This document shows positions 1 through 12,998 of a stretch of DNA of 64,000 nucleotides, in pieces. Within the stretch, counting starts at the first letter, position 1; every line of letters starts with the position of its first letter. The translations under genes were made by a program, and so were the position numbers. The notes below the pieces were generated by a model. That model was not told where the DNA came from. It was given only the letters and a program-made list of their open reading frames with translations, and did no database searches. The DNA comes from Pseudoneobacillus sp052180215 (lineage in GTDB: Bacteria > Bacillota > Bacilli > Bacillales > Cytobacillaceae), in contig NZ_CP197471.1 of assembly GCF_052180215.1 (NCBI RefSeq), positions 964,001-1,028,000 on the forward strand. Reading direction: 5' to 3'.

Positions 1-330
1 GAATTGGCTACACCTGCTGGTAAAGAAGTAAAATGGAGATTAAAAGAAGAGGACATTACGGAATTAGAAAACCAAATTGATATTTGGGATTCGGAGTTGG
101 TGTCATTAACAAACTTTATATTACCAGGAGGACACCCCGGGGGAGCAGCCCTACATGTAGCAAGAACAGTGGTTAGAAGAGCAGAACGAAGTGCAGTTTC
201 TCTAGGAGAGGAACTTAATCCGCTAGTTCTTTCTTACTTGAATCGCCTATCTGACTTTTTATTTGTGGCAGCAAGGTATGTAAATGCTAAGTTGGGTCAA
301 TCGGAAAAAACATTACGTCCAAATTCGTGA
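1..330 (+). CDS. Cob(I)yrinic acid a,c-diamide adenosyltransferase, PduO type (3' part only)
   Basis: This is the C-terminal about 109 residues of a PduO-type ATP:cob(I)alamin adenosyltransferase, which transfers the adenosyl group of ATP to reduced cobalamin. The frame is open to the first base of the window, so the gene begins outside it. Family hallmarks are visible: ILPGG, then ARTVVRRAERS with the ATP-binding Arg/Glu pair, then a C-terminal helix with LNRLSDFLFVAARY. The stop is at 328-330, followed by 100 bp before perR. Assignment to the family is firm; its pathway partners lie outside the window. Confidence 0.9.
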   Translation, partial: ELATPAGKEVKWRLKEEDITELENQIDIWDSELVSLTNFILPGGHPGGAALHVARTVVRRAERSAVSLGEELNPLVLSYLNRLSDFLFVAARYVNAKLGQSEKTLRPNS

Positions 331-430
331 AAAATACTATGTACAGGTTAATAATATTGACAAGAGTAATATATAATTAGTACACTATTTATAAACATTA
401 TAAAGTAATAATTTTTTCAGAAAGAGGTGC

Positions 431-871
431 ATGGCGGTGTCAAACCAGTTAAAAGAAGCATTGGATACTTTGAAGGAGACAGGTGTTCGAATAACTCCTC
501 AACGTCATGCCATTTTAGAATACTTAATCAACTCCATGTCACATCCAACTGCAGATGATATATATAAGGCTCTTGAAGGGAAATTTCCTAATATGAGTGT
601 AGCGACTGTGTATAATAACTTACGTGTCTTCCGAGAAGTTGGTCTTGTAAAAGAATTAACCTACGGAGATGCATCAAGCCGTTTTGATTATATAACATCC
701 CAACACTACCATGTGATTTGTGAGGATTGTGGAAAGATTGTTGATTTTCACTATCCGGGTCTTGATGAAGTAGAACATTTGGCTTCTCATGTAACAGGTT
801 TTAAAATTGGTCACCATCGAATGGAAATCTATGGTGCTTGCCCTGATTGTTCCGCTCAAAAAGCGCATTAA
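431..871 (+). CDS. perR: Peroxide-responsive repressor PerR (Fur family)
   Basis: Metal-dependent transcriptional repressor of the peroxide stress regulon. The 146-residue protein matches the length of B. subtilis PerR. All expected ligands are present, shifted by one residue: His38, Asp86, His92, His94 and Asp105 for the regulatory Fe/Mn site, and the structural zinc site as Cys97/Cys100 and Cys137/Cys140. An N-terminal winged helix (about residues 18-80) precedes the dimerisation and metal domain. GAGGTG lies just before the ATG. The ygzB-ygxA neighbourhood agrees with B. subtilis perR. An imperfect AT-rich palindrome at about 398-413 could be an autoregulatory site, but it matches the PerR box consensus poorly. 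Confidence 0.96.
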   Translation: MAVSNQLKEALDTLKETGVRITPQRHAILEYLINSMSHPTADDIYKALEGKFPNMSVATVYNNLRVFREVGLVKELTYGDASSRFDYITSQHYHVICEDCGKIVDFHYPGLDEVEHLASHVTGFKIGHHRMEIYGACPDCSAQKAH

Positions 872-887
872 ACATTTATTTAAAAAA

Positions 888-917
888 GAAAGGATGGCGT
901 TAGTTGCCATCCTTTTT
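888..917. terminator. Bidirectional terminator between perR and ygzB
   Basis: A hairpin with arms GGATGGC (892-898) and GCCATCC (906-912) is flanked by an A-run on the left and a T-run on the right, so it can end transcripts from both convergent genes. The last codons of ygzB run into it. Confidence 0.75.
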
Positions 918-1262
918 GCTTTTTCGATTGTAACTTTCGTCGAATTCTTTTCCCTCAAGAGTTGGGTCCAAGGTTAATGATTCTCTGCAATACATACACA
1001 TGTCTACGCGACCTAACATTTTTGTAGGCTTTCCGCAGCTTGGGCAAACTACTTGTACTGTTTTTGTAGAAAGCATTCCAATCCAAAAGTAAACGACCGT
1101 GCTTGCTATTATAAATAAAAGTCCAAGTATCATAAAAATAGTCATTAGAATAGGGGAACTTCTAAAGAATATTCCGCCATACATGACGATAAACCCAATA
1201 AAGATTAAACTTAATGCAAATGTTCTAATTTTATTAATTTTACTGGAATATTTAGTTGCCAT
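900..1262 (-). CDS. ygzB: YgzB family (UPF0295) membrane protein
   Basis: Small membrane protein of unknown function found next to perR across Bacillus. It has two predicted transmembrane segments (about residues 14-34 and 40-62) followed by a short cytoplasmic zinc-ribbon-like region with CPSC and CMYC pairs, ending in a charged tail (EGKEFDESYNRK) typical of the family. The upstream ATG at 1268 is nearly fused to the AGGAGGG sequence, whereas the ATG at 1262 has a 7-nt spacing, so the latter is chosen. The protein is 120 residues, as in B. subtilis YgzB. Confidence 0.9.
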   Translation of the reverse strand: MATKYSSKINKIRTFALSLIFIGFIVMYGGIFFRSSPILMTIFMILGLLFIIASTVVYFWIGMLSTKTVQVVCPSCGKPTKMLGRVDMCMYCRESLTLDPTLEGKEFDESYNRKSKKDGN

Positions 1263-1446
1263 AACCATTCCCTCCTAATGGATAACTATAACACAAGTTA
1301 TAAGTAATTTGTTAACGAGAATTCTTACTGCTTTAAGAAGAAGGAAATCAACAATAATTGTCGAAAATATAGCTAGAGCAAATTGAACAACACCATTTGA
1401 AAGGAAGAAGCAGAGGTGTTTGTTCAATAATAATGGAGGCAGAAGT

Positions 1447-2319
1447 ATGGAAGACATTCTAAGGCCGATTTATCAAGAAAGAGCAAGTCATCCTAATACA
1501 TTAGGTGTTCAAATAATAGAAAAAGGATTTATGAAAAACTACACAGATAATTTTGATGCTATATTGTTAATTATCTTAAAAGAAGCGGAGCATCCTTGGT
1601 TTGTGAAACATTATAGCTCTGATGATAAAAAGGCAGCCATGCATATTGTATCTGAATCACAGTTAAGGGAATGGATATTATTAGGTTCTAATCGAAAGAT
1701 TTTTGATTGGCTTTTAAATGGAAAAATCTTGTTCGATCGTAATGAATATATGGAGAATTTAAAAACAGAATTAAGAGAATTTCCTTTCTATGGAAGAAAG
1801 TTAAAAATGGGACTAGAATTTGCTAAGTTAATAAGACGGTATGTGGATGGAAAAACGTTTTTTGAAAACCATCAATCATTAGATGCTTTTAATCATGTTG
1901 TTCATTCACTGCACCACTTGGCGAGATTAGCTGTCATAGAAAATGGATTCCATCCTGAGGTCACCGTTTGGCAGCAAGTCAAACAAATTGAACCTGAAAT
2001 CTTTAAGTTATATGAAGAATTAGTTAATAGTTCAGAGTCATTAGACAAACGTTTAGAGCTTCTTTTCCTAGCTAGTGAGTTTCTTATTCACTCACGAACC
2101 GTGATTGGAATCTCACATTTAATGGATATTTTAATAACTCAAGAATATTGGTCATTTCAAGAAATGATGGAACATGACGAGTTATCTTCCTATTCGGTTG
2201 ATCTTGAGGTTTTGTTAGAGTACTTAATTGATAAGAATTTTATCAGAGTGGTAAGTGTTGAAACAAAGGGACAAGGAATTTACCATAGATATTATAAGGT
2301 GAAAGAAAAATTATCTTAA
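1447..2319 (+). CDS. ygxA: YgxA nucleotidyltransferase-like protein
   Basis: Conserved Bacillus protein that lies between ygzB and an rRNA operon, as in B. subtilis. At 290 residues it has an N-terminal region starting MEDILRPIYQERASHP that resembles a nucleotidyltransferase-like fold, a helical middle, and a C-terminal part that may be a winged helix. No catalytic function is established. A longer reading to 1420 exists, but TGGAGGC at 1434-1440 sits properly only for the ATG at 1447. The gene ends 18 bp before the first rRNA promoter and has no obvious terminator, so read-through into the rRNA operon is possible. Confidence 0.85.
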   Translation: MEDILRPIYQERASHPNTLGVQIIEKGFMKNYTDNFDAILLIILKEAEHPWFVKHYSSDDKKAAMHIVSESQLREWILLGSNRKIFDWLLNGKILFDRNEYMENLKTELREFPFYGRKLKMGLEFAKLIRRYVDGKTFFENHQSLDAFNHVVHSLHHLARLAVIENGFHPEVTVWQQVKQIEPEIFKLYEELVNSSESLDKRLELLFLASEFLIHSRTVIGISHLMDILITQEYWSFQEMMEHDELSSYSVDLEVLLEYLIDKNFIRVVSVETKGQGIYHRYYKVKEKLS

Positions 2320-2336
2320 AAAAGTATTATAAACTA

Positions 2337-2365
2337 TTGACCTTTAAATGAATCCTTGTTATATT
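2337..2365 (+). promoter_or_regulatory. rRNA operon promoter P1
   Basis: A TTGACC -35 box (2337-2342), exactly 17 bp, then a TATATT -10 box (2360-2365), about 230 bp before 16S. It is the upstream member of a tandem pair, the usual Bacillus rrn arrangement. Confidence 0.8.
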
Positions 2366-2432
2366 AATATCCGTCGCTGCGAAAAACGAAATAATCGTTA
2401 TCGTAGTTGACGGATTAAGTTTTAAAAAGTGG

Positions 2433-2461
2433 TTGACATAAAAAAAACAACATGATATATT
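2433..2461 (+). promoter_or_regulatory. rRNA operon promoter P2
   Basis: A TTGACA -35 box (2433-2438), exactly 17 bp, then a TATATT -10 box (2456-2461). Downstream at about 2495-2515 the leader carries TGCTCTTTGAAAACT, a boxA-type antitermination sequence. The same motif family recurs before 23S at about 4370-4390. Confidence 0.85.
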
Positions 2462-2594
2462 ATAAAAGTCGCTTCTGAGCGAAGTGATAAAAATTGCTCT
2501 TTGAAAACTAAACAACCAAACATTAACAAAAGTAAGGCTTCTATTATAGAAGTTTTAAAAAAGCCAGAGTAAACTTTATGAGCTATATCAACTC

Positions 2595-7408
<4,814 letters not shown>

Positions 7409-7551
7409 AAAATATTTGGATATCCAAATAAGGCAAACTCGTTTTTACTTCTTCTAATACATTATCTAGTTTTGAGGGAACAAAAAGTTTTAAATTTCCT
7501 CTTGAAATTTTTCAGGAAAACATTATAATAAAATAGTGTCACTGAAAAAAG

Positions 7552-7667
<116 letters not shown>

Positions 7668-7677
7668 ATAACATTGT

Positions 7678-7752
7678 TCCGCAGTAGCTCAGTGGTAGAG
7701 CATTCGGCTGTTAACCGAACGGTCGTAGGTTCGAGTCCTACCTGCGGAGCCA
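7678..7752 (+). tRNA. tRNA-Asn (GTT)
   Basis: Acceptor stem TCCGCAG/CTGCGGA, anticodon GTT in loop CTGTTAA, CCA encoded. First of the 16-tRNA array. Confidence 0.96.
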
Positions 7753-7760
7753 TATTTTTT

Positions 7761-7852
7761 GGAGAGCTGTCCGAGTGGCCGAAGGAGCACGATTGGAAAT
7801 CGTGTAGGCGGGTAACCCTGTCTCAAGGGTTCAAATCCCTTGCTCTCCGCCA
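7761..7852 (+). tRNA. tRNA-Ser (GGA)
   Basis: Class II tRNA with a long variable arm. Acceptor GGAGAGC/GCTCTCC, anticodon GGA, CCA encoded. Confidence 0.96.
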
Positions 7853-7868
7853 TTATAATATTTAATAT

Positions 7869-7943
7869 GGCCCATTGGTCAAGCGGTTAAGACACCGCCC
7901 TTTCACGGCGGTAACACGGGTTCGAATCCCGTATGGGTCACCA
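7869..7943 (+). tRNA. tRNA-Glu (TTC)
   Basis: Acceptor GGCCCAT/ATGGGTC, anticodon TTC, CCA encoded. Confidence 0.96.
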
Positions 7944-7949
7944 ATAAAT

Positions 7950-8025
7950 GGAGGATTAGCTCAGCTGGGAGAGCATCTGCCTTACAAGCAGAGGGTCGGC
8001 GGTTCGATCCCGTCATCCTCCACCA
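7950..8025 (+). tRNA. tRNA-Val (TAC)
   Basis: Acceptor GGAGGAT/ATCCTCC, anticodon TAC, CCA encoded. Confidence 0.96.
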
Positions 8026-8080
8026 TATTACTCTATGCTATATGAACATAGAAAAGTTAATAAGGTAGATTTAATATTGT

Positions 8081-8154
<74 letters not shown>

Positions 8155-8189
8155 TTAGTTATTTTCAAGCATAGCTTGAAAATAATTTT

Positions 8190-8266
8190 GGTCCGGTAGT
8201 TCAGTTGGTTAGAATGCCTGCCTGTCACGCAGGAGGTCGCGGGTTCGAGTCCCGTCCGGACCGCCA
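8190..8266 (+). tRNA. tRNA-Asp (GTC)
   Basis: Acceptor GGTCCGG/CCGGACC, anticodon GTC, CCA encoded. Confidence 0.96.
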
Positions 8267-8302
8267 TTTATATTTTAATAATTTAATAATAAAACAAATT
8301 AT

Positions 8303-8375
8303 GGCTCAGTAGCTCAGTCGGTAGAGCAAAGGACTGAAAATCCTTGTGTCGGCGGTTCGATTCCGTCCTGAGCCA
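8303..8375 (+). tRNA. tRNA-Phe (GAA)
   Basis: Acceptor GGCTCAG/CTGAGCC, anticodon GAA. CCA is not encoded (the next bases are CCT). Confidence 0.96.
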
Positions 8376-8412
8376 CCTTGATTTTTTTCTAAGTGTAAAA
8401 GTCTCCTTACAT

Positions 8413-8485
<73 letters not shown>

Positions 8486-8501
8486 CTGTTTAAAATTAAA
8501 T

Positions 8502-8585
8502 GGAGGGGTAGCGAAGTGGCTAAACGCGGCGGACTGTAAATCCGCTCCCTTGGGTTCGGCGGTTCGAATCCGTCCCCCTCCACCA
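8502..8585 (+). tRNA. tRNA-Tyr (GTA)
   Basis: Class II tRNA with a long variable arm. Acceptor GGAGGGG/CCCCTCC, anticodon GTA, CCA encoded. Confidence 0.96.
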
Positions 8586-8652
8586 AATCTTTTTCGCGAT
8601 AGCGAAAATAGATATCCTTAAATTGCACTATGGAAAATAAGTAATTTATAAT

Positions 8653-8726
8653 AGGGGTATAGTTTAAAGGTAGAACGAAGGTCTCCAAAACCTTTGGTGT
8701 GGGTTCGATTCCTACTACCCCTGCCA
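8653..8726 (+). tRNA. tRNA-Trp (CCA)
   Basis: Acceptor AGGGGTA/TACCCCT, anticodon CCA, 3' CCA encoded. Confidence 0.96.
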
Positions 8727-8734
8727 AATAATAT

Positions 8735-8811
8735 GGCGGTCGTGGCGAAGTGGTTAACGCACCAGATTGTGGCTCTGGCACTCGGGGGTTCGATTCCCCT
8801 CGATCGCCCCA
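8735..8811 (+). tRNA. tRNA-His (GTG)
   Basis: Anticodon GTG, with the extra G-1 opposite C73 that identifies tRNA-His. CCA encoded. Confidence 0.95.
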
Positions 8812-8836
8812 TATTTATTTAAAAATATAAAATAAT

Positions 8837-8911
8837 TGGGCTATAGCCAAGCGGTAAGGCATCGCACTTTGACTGCGACATGCGTTGGTTCAAATCCAGC
8901 TAGCCCAGCCA
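8837..8911 (+). tRNA. tRNA-Gln (TTG)
   Basis: Acceptor TGGGCTA/TAGCCCA, anticodon TTG, CCA encoded. Confidence 0.96.
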
Positions 8912-8914
8912 TTT

Positions 8915-8989
8915 GCGGAAGTAGTTCAGTGGTAGAACACCACCTTGCCAAGGTGGGGGTCGCGGGTTCGAATCCCGTCTTCCGCTCCA
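8915..8989 (+). tRNA. tRNA-Gly (GCC)
   Basis: Acceptor GCGGAAG/CTTCCGC, anticodon GCC, CCA encoded. Only three bases separate it from tRNA-Gln. Confidence 0.96.
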
Positions 8990-8997
8990 ATTATTTT

Positions 8998-9071
<74 letters not shown>

Positions 9072-9109
9072 TTTCTTAAATGAGTTGGATTGGGGCACTT
9101 TTATATTTT

Positions 9110-9195
9110 GCCGGGGTGGCGGAACTGGCAGACGCACAGGACTTAAAATCCTGCGGTAGGTGACTACCGTACCGGTTCGATTCCGGTCCTCGGCA
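9110..9195 (+). tRNA. tRNA-Leu (TAA)
   Basis: Class II tRNA. Acceptor GCCGGGG/CCTCGGC, anticodon TAA. CCA is not encoded. Confidence 0.95.
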
Positions 9196-9218
9196 TTACA
9201 AAACTATTATTTAACCGC

Positions 9219-9299
9219 GCCGGTGTGGCGGAATTGGCAGACGCGCACGACTCAAAATCGTGTTCCTCTGGAGTGTCGGTTCGACCCCGACCACCGGTA
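9219..9299 (+). tRNA. tRNA-Leu (CAA)
   Basis: Class II tRNA, anticodon CAA. Acceptor GCCGGTG/CACCGGT with a G-U first pair. CCA is not encoded. It is the last tRNA of the array. Confidence 0.94.
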
Positions 9300-9330
9300 T
9301 CATTACATTAGTTAAATAAACTTTTTGAAC

Positions 9331-9364
9331 AACGTTTCTTACACTTTGTAAGAAGCGTTTTTTA
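9331..9364 (+). terminator. Terminator of the rRNA-tRNA operon
   Basis: A 13-bp stem (AACGTTTCTTACA, then TGTAAGAAGCGTT, with one G-U pair) and a 3-nt loop is followed by a T-rich run, 31 bp after the last tRNA. Confidence 0.85.
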
Positions 9365-9534
9365 TTTATCTAAATTACGACTCTTACCTGGTAAACAAGC
9401 AAATATAATAGGGTTAGATCTCTGTCATACGTTTAGCCATATACAGTTGCATGGCTAAATGTAAAAAAAGGTGCAGTAAATGGTTGAATTACAAATATGA
9501 GTCTTTCTTTCACATGATAATAGAAAAATAAAAC

Positions 9535-9560
9535 CAATACCCTGATTACCCAAGGTATTG
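9535..9560 (-). terminator. Terminator of the chemoreceptor gene
   Basis: Arms CAATACC (9535-9541) and GGTATTG (9554-9560). Read on the minus strand the hairpin is followed by a T-rich run (forward AAAAATAAAA at 9524-9533). It lies 31 bp past the chemoreceptor stop. The rest of 9365-9534 holds no gene, only an unexplained hairpin at 9431-9458. Confidence 0.6.
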
Positions 9561-9590
9561 ACCATTATCACTGAATATTTTCATTATCTT

Positions 9591-11564
9591 TTAGTCTAAA
9601 TGAAATACATCACAGCGTGCTTTTAATAGATTTGCTTGTTCTTCTAGGTGGATACTTAGAGCTGCCAAGTTTTGTACAGATGCAGTTTGTTCTTCTATTG
9701 AGGCAGCAACTTCTTCAGCACCACTGGCAGTTTCTTGAGAAATTGCACTTATGGATTCAAAAGTTTGTATAACTAAATCTTTATTAGAAATCATGACATC
9801 CATTTGATCATGGACATTCTTTATAATTTCATAATTATTCTTAATATCTTTTGTAATCTCATGAAAAACTGTTTCCGTATTATTTACACCTTCTTGTTGA
9901 AGTTCAGTAACAGTATGTGTTTCCTCAATTTGTTGAATGGTGACGCCCATTTCTTCTTGCATTTCAAAAATCAACTTTTCTATATCTTGTAAGGATATTC
10001 CTGTTTGTTCAGCTAAAGATCTTACTTCTCCTGCTACAACCGCAAATCCCTTACCTGCTTCCCCTGCACGAGCAGCCTCAATTGCCGCATTTAAAGCTAA
10101 TAAATTGGTTTGATTAGAAATTTGCGAAATGGTATTTATAATTGTACTGATATTTTTAGAGCGATTATCAAGCATGTGAATAGCTTTAACCATCGTATTT
10201 ATTTTTTCATTTGTTTGTGTAGAATTTGTTCTTAAATGATCAAGAACATGTAAACCTTTTTCCGAAGTATTAATCATTAATTCTGAGTTCTCCATCATAT
10301 GTTTCATTTGTTGGTCTAAATAATCAAATTGATCGCCTAGATTTTGGATGGATATTAAACATTTTTCAATAAGCTCAGATTGGTTCATTGTTCCAACTGA
10401 AATTTCTTGCATGGCTTGAGAAACTTCATCTGAAGTAACAGCGCTTTCATCTGCACTTTGAGATAATATATTAGAGGCTGATTTGACCTGCTTCGAAATA
10501 GTTGCGACCTCGACTATAGTCGAATGCAGCTCAGATATCATATGATTAAAGCTGTTTGTAAGAGATCCAATTTCGTCCTTTCTTGTTATAGTTGAACGAA
10601 TGGTTAAATTCCCATTCTCAATTTCTTTCGCAGTTTTGGAAAGGTCGTTTAATGGTCTCGAAATTTTTCTAGATAAGACGATACTAGCAAGGATACTTAA
10701 GATTAATAAAATAATACTAGTAACAGCTAATGGGAATACAATTTTAGATGATTTCTTATTTAAATCTGAAATGTTAATACTGCCAGTGATTGCCCAATGA
10801 GTAGTTGGATTTTTTACCACTATCATTGATTTTTCTTCACCTTCATATTTAAAGTTAAAGTTTCCAACAGTCTTTAAATTATGTATCTGTGAAAAGAAGC
10901 TTTCATCTTTAATATTAGATCCAATAAGTTTTTTATTGGTATGGTATAAGACTTGTCCGTTTTCATCAATTAAAGACATCTCAGTGGAGCTAGCATCTTC
11001 CATGGCTTTTAGGGAAGCTACTAATTGTGTAATGGATAAATCAATAGCGACAACTCTAATTACCTGATTATCTTTTTCCATTGTTTTAGCAACAGTTACG
11101 ACAACATCTTTTGTTTCAGCATCAACATAGGGTTCTGTCCAAATAACTTTTCCTCTATTTTTTACCGCATCTCCATACCAAGTCCTTGTTCGTGGATCAT
11201 AGTCAGAAGGTACCTCCCAATCTGCAATGATCATTTCACCCTTATCAGTACCCATATAAATATCTGTAAGTGAAGAGTTTGCTGATTTTAAGGTACGCAT
11301 GTAATCAATTAAAGCAGGTCGATCACTTTCATAATTCTTTATTTCAGAAGAGTTTCTAACTACTTCCAAGGTTTGAGTTGCACTGTTAAAAAACTGTTCA
11401 AAAGAGGCATTCGTTTGCTGATTTTGGTTTTTAACACTGTTAATCAATTCTTTTGACATAATCGATACAGATAATCCGTAGCTTATGTAAGAAATAAGAA
11501 TGATAGAAATAAGTATAATAGCTAAAAATGGTACAAGAATTTGATATTTTATCTTTTTCTTCAC
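9591..11564 (-). CDS. Methyl-accepting chemotaxis protein with dCache-type sensor domain
   Basis: A 657-residue membrane chemoreceptor that feeds CheA/CheW. It has a first transmembrane helix (about residues 9-30), a large extracellular sensor of about 240 residues with the YDPRTRTWY signature of double-Cache domains that bind amino acids or related small ligands, a second transmembrane helix (about 278-299), a HAMP domain (about 300-352) and a long cytoplasmic coiled coil. The signalling tip reads GKGFAVVAGEVRSLAEQTG. It starts at GTG with GGGAGG 7 nt upstream. It is monocistronic, with its own terminator. Its ligand cannot be told from sequence alone. Confidence 0.93.
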   Translation of the reverse strand: MKKKIKYQILVPFLAIILISIILISYISYGLSVSIMSKELINSVKNQNQQTNASFEQFFNSATQTLEVVRNSSEIKNYESDRPALIDYMRTLKSANSSLTDIYMGTDKGEMIIADWEVPSDYDPRTRTWYGDAVKNRGKVIWTEPYVDAETKDVVVTVAKTMEKDNQVIRVVAIDLSITQLVASLKAMEDASSTEMSLIDENGQVLYHTNKKLIGSNIKDESFFSQIHNLKTVGNFNFKYEGEEKSMIVVKNPTTHWAITGSINISDLNKKSSKIVFPLAVTSIILLILSILASIVLSRKISRPLNDLSKTAKEIENGNLTIRSTITRKDEIGSLTNSFNHMISELHSTIVEVATISKQVKSASNILSQSADESAVTSDEVSQAMQEISVGTMNQSELIEKCLISIQNLGDQFDYLDQQMKHMMENSELMINTSEKGLHVLDHLRTNSTQTNEKINTMVKAIHMLDNRSKNISTIINTISQISNQTNLLALNAAIEAARAGEAGKGFAVVAGEVRSLAEQTGISLQDIEKLIFEMQEEMGVTIQQIEETHTVTELQQEGVNNTETVFHEITKDIKNNYEIIKNVHDQMDVMISNKDLVIQTFESISAISQETASGAEEVAASIEEQTASVQNLAALSIHLEEQANLLKARCDVFHLD

Positions 11565-11743
11565 AATTAACCTCCCAATTTTATAGATGAGACAAAAAAC
11601 GACATATTTTATTATAACTAGGTATTAAGACCTACACAATGATATTTTGTACAATTTTGTAAAAAATGTTATATTTTTATACTAATTACTGAATATGTAA
11701 TGTATTTTCTTTAAAAATAGATTTTTAATCACTTCTACTTAGG

Positions 11744-11772
11744 TTGACATTGTCTAATAACTTATGTAAAAT
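11744..11772 (+). promoter_or_regulatory. Promoter of the tRNA-Gly gene
   Basis: TTGACA (11744-11749), exactly 17 bp, TAAAAT (11767-11772), placing the start of transcription about 30 bp before the tRNA. Confidence 0.75.
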
Positions 11773-11809
11773 AATTATTGTTCATTCGACAAATTTTGAC
11801 TGTATTTTT

Positions 11810-11883
11810 GCGGGTGTAGTTTAATGGTAAAACCTCAGCCTTCCAAGCTGATGTCGTGGGTTCGATTCCCATCACCCGCTCCA
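11810..11883 (+). tRNA. tRNA-Gly (TCC)
   Basis: A solitary tRNA with acceptor GCGGGTG/CACCCGC, anticodon TCC and CCA encoded, with its own promoter and terminator. Confidence 0.96.
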
Positions 11884-11897
11884 TACATATGTTAACC

Positions 11898-11945
11898 AAC
11901 GCAGTGTTTCATTTTTATAAAAATGAGGCATTGCGTTTTTTTATT
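11898..11945 (+). terminator. Terminator of tRNA-Gly
   Basis: A long stem (AACGCA..TTTCATTTTTA paired with TAAAAATGAGG..TGCGTT) is followed by T8, 15 bp after the tRNA. Confidence 0.85.
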
Positions 11946-12248
11946 TCATTTTAATTGATTAGAAAATGTTGTATAAATACGTTTAAAATTATTCAAAAAT
12001 ACTTCCATATGAAGGTTGAAACGCTATATACTAAAGAAAAGGAAGGAGGATAGATTTGGATTATCATCAGAATCTTTGAAGGTGATAATCATAGAATATG
12101 AATAAAACAATTATCTTTCTATAATATTTATTCGCTAAAATCTCTTTATGTGGGTTATCAAATCGAAATGTAGTTTTGTAAAGCACTTATTTGTATTGTC
12201 TTTAAGAATGATATTCTACATAGCTAAATAATAAATGGAGGTCTTTTT
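11946..12248 (+). other. Leader region of the thuA operon
   Basis: About 300 bp without a recognised gene. It contains a TATACT -10-like box (12027-12032) with a poor -35, a strong ribosome-binding sequence GGAAGGAGG (12041-12049) followed only by a seven-codon TTG-initiated reading frame (12057-12080), and an imperfect 10-bp inverted repeat GATTATCATC..GGTGATAATC (12059-12068/12081-12090). This may be regulatory or a decayed gene start. Confidence 0.35.
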
Positions 12249-12974
12249 ATGTTAAAAGTACTAGTTTGGAATGAAAATCGCCATGAACAGAAGAATCCAC
12301 AAGTAAGAGAAGTTTATCCAGAAGGAATACATGGCACCATTGCTTCATTTCTTGGAGAAGAAAATATTGAAGTCCGTACAGCAACATTGGATGAACCAGA
12401 GCATGGGCTATCAGACGATGTACTTAACGAAACAGACGTTCTTATTTGGTGGGGACATATTGCCCACAATGAGGTAAAAGATGAAGTGGTAGAAAAGGTA
12501 AAGCAAAGAGTTCTAGATGGTATGGGTTTAATTGTTCTTCATTCAGGTCATTTTTCTAAGATATTTAAAACCTTAATGGGAACTTCATGCGATCTAAAAT
12601 GGAGAGAAGCAAGTGAAAAGGAACGTATATGGATTATTGACCCAAGTCATCCGATTGTAGAGGGCTTAGGAGAATATATAGAAATTGAGAAAGAAGAAAT
12701 GTATGGTGAGCATTTTGATATTCCTGCTCCAGACCAATTATTAATGGTTAGTTGGTTTGAAGGCGGAGAAGTATTTAGAAGTGGTTGTACTTATCAAAGA
12801 GGCAAAGGGAAGATTTTCTATTTCCGACCAGGTCATGAAACATATCCAACTTATTATAATAAAGAAGTTCAAAGAGTTATCATCAATGCAGTCAAGTGGG
12901 CTGAACCAACTAAGCTTCCAAAGCCTGTTTATGGAAATGCAAAGGCATTAGAGGAAATCAAGGCAAAAAATTAG
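12249..12974 (+). CDS. ThuA family protein (trehalose-utilisation type)
   Basis: A 241-residue ThuA-domain protein with a class I glutamine-amidotransferase-like fold. Relatives occur in trehalose and other sugar-oxidation clusters, where ThuA and a Gfo/Idh/MocA enzyme work with 3-keto sugars. Seen here are the family segments VLVWNEN, IWWGH and HSGHFSKIFKTLMGT. GGAGG sits 8 nt before the ATG. It is followed by two Gfo/Idh/MocA oxidoreductases with short gaps (24 and 16 bp), suggesting one operon. No sugar transporter or regulator is nearby, so the substrate is unknown. Confidence 0.85.
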   Translation: MLKVLVWNENRHEQKNPQVREVYPEGIHGTIASFLGEENIEVRTATLDEPEHGLSDDVLNETDVLIWWGHIAHNEVKDEVVEKVKQRVLDGMGLIVLHSGHFSKIFKTLMGTSCDLKWREASEKERIWIIDPSHPIVEGLGEYIEIEKEEMYGEHFDIPAPDQLLMVSWFEGGEVFRSGCTYQRGKGKIFYFRPGHETYPTYYNKEVQRVIINAVKWAEPTKLPKPVYGNAKALEEIKAKN

Positions 12975-12998
12975 AATGGAAAGGGAGAAGTATTTATT

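Noticed and set aside
398..413. Possible PerR box upstream of perR
   Set aside because: ATTATAAAGTAATAAT is an imperfect palindrome, but matches TTATAATNATTATAA at few positions; not strong enough to call.
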